Positions 54,246-64,000 of a DNA stretch of 64,000 nucleotides are shown piece by piece. The translations under genes and the position numbers were made by a program. Under the pieces are notes generated by a model. That model did no database searches, was not told where the DNA came from, and was given only the letters and a program-made list of their open reading frames with translations. Each line of letters starts with the position of its first letter. The stretch's first letter is position 1. The DNA comes from Stictocephala bisonia (lineage: Eukaryota > Arthropoda > Insecta > Hemiptera > Membracidae), in assembly GCA_035578905.1 (NCBI GenBank), contig JAQJVL010000577.1:312501-376500 (forward strand), in the 5' to 3' direction.

Positions 54246-55830
54246 AAACTCTTTCATTTATAGTACACACTGTAGCCGTCAGTTATAGTACACACTGTAT
54301 CCGTCATTTATAGTACACACTATAGCCGTCATTTATAGTACACACTGTATCCGTCATTTATACTACACACTGTCGCTGTCATTTATAGTACACTATATCC
54401 GTCATTTATAGTACACACTGTAGCTGTCATTTATAGTACGTACTGTATACGTCATTTATACTACACTCTGTAGCTGTCATTTATAGTACACACTGTATCC
54501 GTCATTTATACTACACACTGTAGCCGTCATTTATAGTACACACTGTAGCCGTCATTTATAGTACACACTGTATCCGTCATTTATAGTAAACACTGTAGCC
54601 GTCATTTATATTACACACTGTAGCTGTCATTTATAGTAAACACTGTATCCGTCATTTATACTACACACTGTAGCTGTCATTTATAATATACACTGTAGCC
54701 GTCATTTATAGTACACAGTGTAGCCGTCATTTATAGTACACACTGTAGCCGTCATTTATAGCACACACTGTAGCCGTCATTTATAGTACACACTGTAGCC
54801 GTCATTTATAGTACACACTGTATCCGTCATTTGTAGGTCACACTGTAGCTGTCATTTATAGTACACACTGTAGCTGTCATTTATAGTACACACTGTAGCT
54901 GACATTCATAGTACACTGTAGCCGTCATATATAGTACACACTGTATCCGTCATTTATAGTACGCACTGTAGCCGTCATTTATAGTACACACTGTAGCCGT
55001 CATTTATAGGTCACAATGTAGCTGTCATTTATAGTACACACTGTAGCTGTCATTTATAGTACACTGTAGCCATCATTTATAGTACACACTGTAGCCGTCA
55101 TTTATAGTACACACTGTAGCCGTCATTTATAGTACACACTGTATCCGTCATTTATAGTACACACTGTAGCCGTCATTTATAGTACACACTGTATCCATCA
55201 TTTATAGTACACACTGTAGCCGTCATTTATAGTACACACTGTAGCCGTCATTTATAGTACACACTGTAGCCGTCATTTATAGTACACACTGTAGCCGTCA
55301 TTTATAGTACACACTGTAGCCGTCATTTATAGCACACACTGTAGCCGTCATTTATAATACACACTGTAGCCGTCATTTATAGTACACACTGTAGCCGTCA
55401 TTTATAGTACACACTGTAGCCGTCATTTATAGTACACACTGTAGCCGTCATTTATAGTACACACTGTAGCCGTCATTTATAGTACACACTGTAGCCGTCA
55501 TTTATAGTACACACTGTAGCCGTCATTTATAGTACACACTGTAGCCGTCATTTATAGTACACACTGTAGCCGTCATTTATAGTACACACTGTAGCCGTCA
55601 TTTATAGTACACACTGTAGCCGTCATTTATAGTACACACTGTAGCCGTCATTTATAGTACACACTGTAGCCGTCATTTATAGTACACTCTGTAGCCGTCA
55701 TTTATAGTACACACTGTAGCCGTCATTTATAGTACACACTGTAGCCGTCATTTATAGTACACACTGTAGCCGTCATTTATAGTACACTCTGTAGCCGTCA
55801 TTTATAGTACACACTGTAGCCTAATCTGAT
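54246..55830. repeat. 25-bp satellite, about 63 units
   Basis: Unit GTAGCCGTCATTTATAGTACACACT. The left half (to about 55140) has many variants (GTATCC, GTAGCT, units shortened by several bp). The right half (about 55200-55830) is nearly uniform. There are no spacers between units, so it is not a CRISPR array. Confidence 0.97.
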
Positions 55831-58235
55831 AATGGTGTATCTATGTTTCAATAGGTTGAAGACAGTGAATGCATTTAAAATAAGTTTAAATTTGTGAAAA
55901 TATAAAAGAAACTTTATACAAATATTATTTGTTTACGACCGTAGGATTTTAAAGTGATAACTCAGTTGTTGTATAGAGGTATAAAATCTAGTTTAATTCG
56001 TAGATGTTAATAAATTATTATCAATTCATTTAGTGAAGTCGTTTAATACTTTACCAACAATAATGTACTCTTTAATTACTGTATATAATGCTGAAATGTT
56101 ATTTCTATCCCATTTAAGAAACACAACAAATGTTGCTCCATTATCCCAACGTACAGTAATATAGACTTAGTGACTTTGGCCTCTGCATGTGTCTACATAC
56201 ATAAACTTTGGCAGCTAAATATAGTAATGCATTATGTTTTATGACTCATATTGCAAGTCTTTCATACAATTACGTAATCACATCTTTTAAAGATTTGAAA
56301 TATATGGAGAGTGAAGATTATATAACAATATCATGGCGAGGTTGAAGTGAAAAGTCATATCTGGAGGGTGTAAAGGCATATCTCATAAGGAATCGTGTTC
56401 AGTTGGTTGGAGATTTATAATATAAAAATATTGCTATTCCACCCAGAAGGAGTGTATATATGTATATCAAGTGAACGTAATCTCTTGGATATGCAATATG
56501 TTGAATATTTACAAATGTTGAAAACACAAATGTTCTATGTTGTCTTTAATGACAAACTGAACTAATATTTAAGATGGTTAAGTCAGTTATGCATACATAC
56601 AACGCGTATTTGCATTTGATAATCTTACTAATTCGGTATGAAATCAATTATAAACTAAATTAACATTTGTAATTTTTCTTTTGAAACTAAAACCTAATTT
56701 TATTCCCCACCAAAAGCCTTGATTGTCCTTTAAACACTTCAGCACTCGTATATACTAAGTTCCGTGCCCATGAAGGCATATGCTGTATTATGTGTTTCCT
56801 GGATAGCAAATATTAGATGTCATGAAGCAATAATAAGATCAAATATTGTACATATTGGAACTAAATCGCAAGGAAATTTATTATAAAGTAACAATTTTCT
56901 TTATGTTTAGATAAATTTGTTTCACAATATTTTTAAAACACAATACTTTATGGCAGGAGATTTATAAATATTATTACTTTAAACTGAAAACATTCTTAAA
57001 AGCATATTAAGTATGTTTTTGCATTGTAAACTATACAAATCTAAAGATAAATTATAAAATGTATTCATCAAATCTAACTTAGCTGATTCTATATGCATTT
57101 CTCGTTCTTTATAGGTAAATAAATTCCTTTCTCGATGCAAATAAAATTACCAGAAATGCAAATGATCCCTACGATATGTCTTGAATACGGTTTGATTTTT
57201 TTCAACAACATTTTGAACGCTGATACGATAGTTCTCTACAACAGAGAAATGAATTTTTTATCCATAGGCATTTAAAATAATTTAACTATTCAGAAGGCTA
57301 AATAGCACACATTTTTTTAGTACAACAAGTAATTTATTTGTTAAATACACGATTATAATAAGAAAATTGATACACTTTTTGTATGTAAATGTTTGTAATG
57401 TTTTCTAACTACATTTATGATTTATAAAGAATATGACTGTTGGTACAACAAATTGTTTTTCATTAACTAATAGTTGACATCAAAGATTTTATTTGCTGTT
57501 AAAATTATTACTAACATATTTTGTATTTTCTACTTTTTATGTATAACAAATAATATCAAGGATTAGAAATTATAGTGTCAACTTTATGAGAAAATCGTCA
57601 AGTAAAGAACAATATTAATTGTAGTTCAAACTAAAAAAATGTAATTTTAAGATGTTTTAAATGTTAATTTATTTTATTTAACAACATTTTCATAACTGTT
57701 TGATATGTAAGGGGTTTGTTGCTTTTAAAAACCAACTTAAAGAAGGATTTTATTTAGATTATGCTTAAATAGCAACGTGTGATGCTTTTCAAAATAATCC
57801 TGATCTACGTTTAATTTGGATAGTTAACGTTTTTTAACATAGTAAAATGGTGTTATGTTCTGTGATAAAGCTTATATGGACATACTACGAAATAACCGTA
57901 GCTGTTGAAAGTGAAAAACCTACGTGAACGATCCTTTTTGCAGCCAGCCATTTCTATATTCTCAGTCAAACGATATTGTCACTGATATTGCCTTCCGTTC
58001 CAGTTCACATCATTCAATCCCTTCATAAATCTCGTCAAAGTTCTCAGTCTTTCCTGTTAACGTCTTAATATTATCAGTTGGAATATAGTTCATTTTTTAC
58101 ATTTTATATAAATGTATTTTGGAACTTGTTTGGTATTTTCACTCAATAATAGTTAGCATCCTAACACAAGACTATCACGCATTTATTCTTCAAATGAATC
58201 TCAACTTGATTTCTTTTAAACTATATTTTTACGCT
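55831..58235. other. AT-rich non-coding sequence
   Basis: Scanned on both strands; no coding motifs, SINE boxes or strong inverted repeats were seen. Confidence 0.45.
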
Positions 58236-61200
58236 ACAATTCCCTGCGTTCATATCAGGAAGGACACACTACATGAGGACAGACAGCATAGGGCAGCATA
58301 TTACTCTACAACAATTCCCTGCGTTCATATCAGAAAGGACACACTACATGAGGACGGACAGCATAGGGCAGCATATTACTCTACAACAATTCCCTGAGTT
58401 CATATCAGGAAGGACACACTACATGAGGACAGACAGTATATGGCAGCATATTACTCTACAACAATTCCCTGAGTTCTTAGCAGGAAGGACACACTACATG
58501 AGGACAGACAGTATAGGGCAGCACATTGCTCTACAACAATTCCCTGCGTTCATATCAGGGAGGACACACTACATGAGGACAGACAGCAGAGGGCAGCATA
58601 TTACTCTACAACAATTCCCTGACTTCATATCAGGAAGGACACACTACATGACGACAGACAGCATATGGCAGCATATTACTCTACAACAATTCCCTGATTT
58701 CATATCAGGAAGGACACACTACATGAGGACAGACAGTATAGGGCAGTATGTTACTCTACAACAATTCCCTGCGTTCATATCAGGAAGGACCCCCCTACAT
58801 GAGGACAGACAGCATAGGGCAGCATATTACTCTACAACAATTCCCTGCGTTTATATCAGGAAGGACCCACTACATGAGGACAGACAGCATAGGGCAGCAT
58901 ATGACTCTACAACAATTCACTGCGTTCATATCAAGAAGGACCCACTAGATGAGGACAGACAGCATAGGGCAGTATGTTAATCTACAACAATTCCCTGCGT
59001 TCATATCAGGAAGAACCCACTAGATGAGGACAGACAATATAGGGCAGTATGTTACTCTACAACAATTCCCTGCGTTCATATCAGGAAGGACGCCCCTACA
59101 TGAGGACAGACAGCATAGGGCAGCATATTACTCTACAACAATTCTCTGCGTTCATATGAGAAAGGACCCACTACATGAGGACAGACAGCATAGGGAAGCA
59201 TATTAATCTACAACAATTCCCTGAGTTCATATCAGGAAGGACACACTACATGAGGACCGACAGCATAGGGCAGCATATTACTCTACAACAATTCCCCGCG
59301 TTCATATCAGAAAGGACACACTACCTGAGGACAGACAGCATATGGCAGCATATAACTCTACAACAATTCCCTGAGTTCATATCAGGAAGGACACACTACA
59401 TGAGGACCGACAGCATAGGGCAGCATATTACTCTACAACAATTCCCCGCGTTCATATCAGAAAGGACACACTACATGAGGACAGACAGCATATGGCAGCA
59501 TATTACTCTACAACAATTCCCTGAGTTCATATCAGGAAGGACACACTACATGACGACAGACAGCATATGGCAGTATATTACTCTACAACAATTTCCTGAT
59601 TTCATATCAGGAAGGACACATTACATGACGACAGACAGCATATGGCTGCATATTACTCTACAACAATTCCCTGATTTCATATCAGGAAGGACAGACTACA
59701 TGAGGACAGACAGGATAGGGCAGCATATTACTCTACAACAATTCCCTGAGTTCATATCAGGAAGGACAAACTACATGAGGACAGACAGTTAGGGCAGCAT
59801 ATTACACTACAACAATTCCCTGATTTCATATCAGGAAGGATATACTACATGAGGACCGACAGCATAGGGCAGCATATTACTCTACAACAATTCCCCGCGT
59901 TCATATCAGAAAGGACACACTACATGAGGACAGACAGCATAGGGCAGTATATTACTCTACAACAATTCCCTGAGTTCATATCAGGAAGGACACACTACAT
60001 GAGGACAGACAGCATAGGGCAGCATATTACTCTACAACAATTCCCCGCGTTCATATCAGACAGGACACACTACATGAGGACAGACAGCATATGGCAGCAT
60101 ATTACTCTACAACAATTCCCTGAGTTCATATCAGGAAGGACACACTACATGACGACAGACAGCATATGGCAGCATATTACTCTACAACAATTCCCTGATT
60201 TCATATCAGGAAGGACACACTACATGACGACAGACAGCATATGGCAGCATATTACTCTACAACAATTCCCTGATTTCATATCAGGAAGGACAGACTACAT
60301 GAGGACAGACAGTATAGGGCAGTATGTTACTCTACAACAATTCCCTGCGTCCATATCAGGAAGGACCCCCCCTACATGAGGACAGACAGCATAGGGCAGC
60401 ATATTACTCTAGAACAATTCCCTGACTTCATATCTGGAAAGACACCCTACATGACGACAGACAGCATAGGGCAGCATATTACTCTACAACAATTCCCCGC
60501 GTTCATATCAGAAAGGACACACTACATGAGGACAGACAGCATATGGCAGCATATTACTCTACAACAATTCCCTGAGTTCATATCAGGAAGGACACACTAC
60601 ATGACGACAGACAGCATATGGCAGTATATTACTCTACAACAATTTCCTGATTTCATATCAGGAAGGACAGACTACATAAGGACAGACAGGATAGGGCAGC
60701 ATATTACTCTACAACAATTCCCTGAGTTCATATCAGAAAGGACACACTACATGAGGACAGACAGCATATGGCAGCATATTACTCTACAACAATTCCCTGA
60801 GTTCATATCAGGAAGGATATACTACATGAGGACCGACAGCATAGGGCAGCATATTACTCTACAACAATTCCCCACGTTCATATCAGAAAGGACACACTAC
60901 ATGAGGACAGACAGCATAGGGCAGCATATTACTCTACAACAATTCCCTGAGTTCATATCAGGAAGGACACACTACATGAGGACAGACAGCATAGGGCAGG
61001 ATATTACTCTACAACAATTCCCCGCGTTCATATCAGACAGGACACACTACATGAGGACAGACAGCATATGGCAGCATATTACTCTACAACAATTCCCTGA
61101 GTTCATATCAGGAAGGACACACTACATGACGACAGACAGCATATGGCAGCATATTACTCTACAATAATTCCCTGATTTCATATCAGGAAGACACACTACA

Positions 61201-61552
61201 TGATGACAGACAGCATATGGCAGCATATTACTCTACAACAATTCCCTGATTTCATATCAGGAAGGACAGACTACATGAGGACAGACAGTATAGGGCAGTA
61301 TGTTACTCTACAACAATTCCCTGCGTCCATATCAGGAAGGACCCCCCCTACATGAGGACAGACAGCATAGGGCAGCATATTACTCTACAACAATTCCCTG
61401 ACTTCATATCTGGAAAGACACCCTACATGACGACAGACAGCATAGGGCAGCATATTACTCTACAACAATTCCCTGATTTCATATCAGGAAGGACACACTA
61501 CATGACGACAGACAGCATATGGCAGCATATTACTCTACAACAATTCCCTGTC
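58236..61552. repeat. 75-bp minisatellite, left block, about 44 units
   Basis: The unit begins ATTCCCTGCGTTCATATCAG and continues GAAGGACACACTACATGAGG, ACAGACAGCATAGGGCAGCA and TATTACTCTACAACA. Variants (GAGTTC, GATTTC, ATATGG, TTAGCAGG, ACCCCCCTAC) are arranged in recurring blocks, a higher-order structure. Because 75 is a multiple of three, long open frames of a 25-residue repeat (MRTDSIGQHITLQQF and onward) arise in one frame. Indel variants and TAG-containing units break them. Confidence 0.97.
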
Positions 61553-61690
61553 CAATTCAATACCACTGTACGTGTATGGGTGGGCGGGTGGGTCAATACC
61601 ACTGTACGTGTATGGGTGGGTGGGTGGGTCAATACCACTGTACATGTATGGGTGGGCAGGTTGTTCAGTACCACGGTAAGTGTATGGGTA
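61553..61690. repeat. 36-bp G-rich minisatellite, second locus
   Basis: About four units of GTATGGGTGGGCGGGTGGGT then CAATACCACTGTACGT, the same unit as at 39360-39680. It lies between the 75-bp array and a LINE fragment. Confidence 0.92.
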
Positions 61691-61984
61691 CATTCGGATT
61701 GGGTATACCGAAGCTTGTGAAGACTATTCACCAATCATTGATCTGCCGTCTTCATATTGTGACAAAAGCATTAAACTGCCCCATAAATGAAGTTGTATGT
61801 GTGTATCCATGATAAACGACATATGTGATGAAATAGTATCTAATAGAACTGTAAATGCATGTGTTTATGAGGATGTGGGGGTTTTTGATTTTTTTAGTGA
61901 TAACAACATTAATCCAAACAAAAGTATAACAATTCTTAGTTTGAATATTCGCAGCTGTAACAAACACTTTGATGAACTACCTGA
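61691..61984 (+). mobile_element. LINE 5' fragment with ORF2 endonuclease start
   Basis: From about 61810 the frame reads MINDICDEIVSNRTVNACVY and then SITILSLNIRSCNKHFDEL, the N-terminus of an APE-type LINE endonuclease (LNIRS with the first catalytic Asn). It fuses directly into the 75-bp repeat at 61985, so the rest of the endonuclease is missing. The AATTCCCTG boundary is present on both sides of the insert (61543-61551 and 61984-61992). Confidence 0.7.
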
Positions 61985-63262
61985 ATTCCCTGAGTTCATA
62001 TCAGGAAGGACACACTACATGAGGACAGACAGTATATGGCAGCATATTACTCTACAACAATTCCCTGAGTTTTTAGCAGGAAGGACACACTACATGAGGA
62101 CAGACAGTATAGGGCAGCACATTACTCTACAACAATTCCCTGCGTTCATATCATGGAGGACACACTACATGAGGACAGACAGCAGAGGGCAGCATATTAC
62201 TCTACAACAATTCCCTGACTTCATATCAGGAAGGACACACTACATGACGACAGACAGCATATGGCAGCATATTACTCTACAACAATTCCCTGATTTCATA
62301 TCAGGAAGGACACACTACATGAGGACAGACAGTATAGGGCAGTATGTTACTCTACAACAATTCCCTGCGTTCATATCAGGAAGGACCCCCCTACATGAGG
62401 ACAGACAGCATAGGGCAGCATATTACTCTACAACAATTCCCTGCGTTTATATCAGGAAGGACCCACTACATGAGGACTGACAGCATAGGGCAACATATGA
62501 CTCTACAACAATTCACTGCGTTCATATCAGGAAGGACCCACTAGATGAGGACAGACAGCATAGGGCAGTATATTAATCTACAACAATTCCCTGCGTTCAT
62601 ATCAGGAAGGACCCACTAGATGAGGACAGACAGTATAGGGCAGTATGTTACTCTACAACAATTCCCTGCGTTCATATCAGGAAGGACCCACTAGATGAGG
62701 ACAGACAGCATAGGGCAGCATATTACTCTACAACAATTCTCTGCGTTCATATGAGGAAGGACCCACTACATGAGGACAGACAGCATAGGGAAGCATATTA
62801 CTCTACAATAATTCCCTGAGTTCATATGAGGAAGGACCCACTACATGAGGACAGACAGCATAGGGCAGCATATTACTCTACAACAATTCCCTGAGTTCAT
62901 ATCAGAAAGGACACACTACATGAGGACAGACAGCATAGGGAAGCATATTACTCTACAATAATTCCCTGAGTTCATATGAGGAAGGACCCACTACATGAGG
63001 ACAGACAGCATAGGGCAGCATATTACTCTACAACAATTTCCTGAGTTCATATCAGAAAGGACACACTACATGAGGACAGACAGCATAGGGTAGCATATTG
63101 CTCTACAACAATTCCCTGAGTTCATATCAGAAAGGATACACTACATGAGGACAGACAGCATAGGGCAGCATATTACTCTACAACAATTCCCTGAGTTCAT
63201 ATCAGGGAGGACACACTGCATGAGGACAGACAGCATAGGGAAGCTTATTACTCTACAACAAC
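61985..63262. repeat. 75-bp minisatellite, right block, about 17 units
   Basis: Same unit as the left block. The first eight or so units repeat the variant order of the left block's beginning (58389-59000). For example both have the rare TTAGCAGG-type unit followed by the GCAGAGGGC unit and later the ACCCCCCTAC unit. This points to a segmental duplication rather than independent amplification. Confidence 0.96.
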
Positions 63263-64000
63263 TTATAAAAATTAAATGGAGCATTTTACTATTGATTATA
63301 TTTGTTGATGAGTTGAATTTATAATTTTCTTTTATATATAGCAAAATATAACATATTTTAAATTTAAATATCGAGACGTACTTTGTTTCCTCAATACAAA
63401 GTAACTTAGAAATGATCAGCGAATACAATTTTCGTACTTTTTATACTTAATACGAAAGAACAAAATGGGGTATTCAAGAACATAACATGTTTTCCATGTA
63501 GATACAGATACATGTTAATAATTAGACATAGTAATAAGTAACTACTATGTCTAATGAAGTATTGCTTATTGAATCATCTTTTGCTTTGGCTGATTCTGAA
63601 TGAATAATAAATCCCCCTAGAGTGAACTGTACATTGCTAATTGTTCGTTCAAGTGGCGAGATTTGTATCAATCCAGAAGTAATTAATTACTGCCCAGCAC
63701 CAGGTGCTGTTCTCTGAAGAAACAATTAATGCGTGGCCTGCGGTGGATTTCCAACTAAACAGCTGTCTCTTCCTGAATAATTCTTTCTAAAATTACTTCT
63801 TCGTCTTAATTAGTACCAAAATTAGTGTAAAATTAAGTCAGTGTAATTGGTTTGCTTTAGTTGATTTAATTAATTTTGAAATGTCGTATTAATACTATTA
63901 AACTAACCGAGTCCAAACATAACTATTAATTTGAGAAAAAATGTATTTTGCAACTGAACAGTTTATTGAATTGCGATTCATGACTATTGAAATATATTTA
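63263..64000. other. AT-rich non-coding sequence
   Basis: No gene. A perfect 13-bp-stem hairpin ATTAGACATAGTA/TACTATGTCTAAT lies at 63521-63555. Confidence 0.45.

Noticed and set aside
54246..55830. CRISPR-like array
   Set aside because: Units are directly contiguous with no spacers, and the sequence is eukaryotic.
58119..62544. Several long open frames encoding a 25-residue repeat protein
   Set aside because: They follow from a 75-bp repeat period being divisible by three. Units with one- or two-base indels and TAG variants break the frame, and there is no leader, domain or non-repeat coding sequence.
63521..63555. Hairpin at 63.5 kb and palindrome at 50.1 kb as microRNA precursors
   Set aside because: Stems of 13-14 bp with 4-9 nt loops are too short for an animal pre-miRNA.

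Overview
The window is AT-rich eukaryotic DNA, most likely from an insect. The evidence is two intron-containing receptor genes of the insect gustatory (7tm_7) type and a dense load of arthropod-style transposable elements. Hemiptera is possible but cannot be proven from this sequence. There is no bacterial, organellar or viral operon structure. Well over half of the window can be assigned to mobile elements, their relics or tandem arrays.

Layout. 0.3-3.8 kb: a decayed minus-strand Ty3/gypsy gag, split by a 5'-truncated LINE (843-2860). 4.9-5.7 kb: first coding exon of receptor gene 1 (minus). 6.8-8.1 kb: a decayed LINE. 8.354-14.497 kb: a 6.1-kb DNA transposon with TTA target duplications, about 715-bp terminal inverted repeats (TIRs) and one long gene, now broken by three frameshifts and one stop. 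The gene ends in a FEN1/XPG-type nuclease plus a cysteine-rich CXC domain, which fits the Academ superfamily. 14.7-21 kb: a 91-bp tandem array, a hairpin insertion flanked by 13-bp direct repeats, MITEs, and tRNA- and 5S-derived SINEs. 21.15-25.55 kb: an inverted-repeat element whose centre is occupied by a decayed LINE. 25.65-29.59 kb: receptor gene 2 (minus), for which three exons can be assembled.

30-37 kb: SINEs, long-hairpin MITEs and a repeat family with a GC-rich tail. 37.7-40.8 kb: a decayed minus-strand LINE interrupted by a 36-bp minisatellite. 41.767-49.683 kb: a nearly intact, very young minus-strand Ty3/gypsy retrotransposon. It has 1344-bp LTRs with no difference I could see, a GTAG duplication, an initiator-tRNA-Met-type primer site, a polypurine tract, a gag to pol -1 frameshift signal, and one frame break in integrase. 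51.5-53.7 kb: hairpin MITEs. 54.25-55.83 kb: about 63 units of a 25-bp satellite. 58.24-63.26 kb: about 61 units of a 75-bp minisatellite, interrupted by a LINE endonuclease fragment and the same 36-bp minisatellite seen at 39 kb.

The only plausible host protein genes are the two receptor genes. They are paralogous, share orientation and have the same phase-0 splice donor after exon 1, so they look like a tandem family stretched apart by repeat insertions. The rest records nested transposition: LINE into gag, LINE into a long-TIR element, SINEs into introns, and LINE plus minisatellite into a satellite array.
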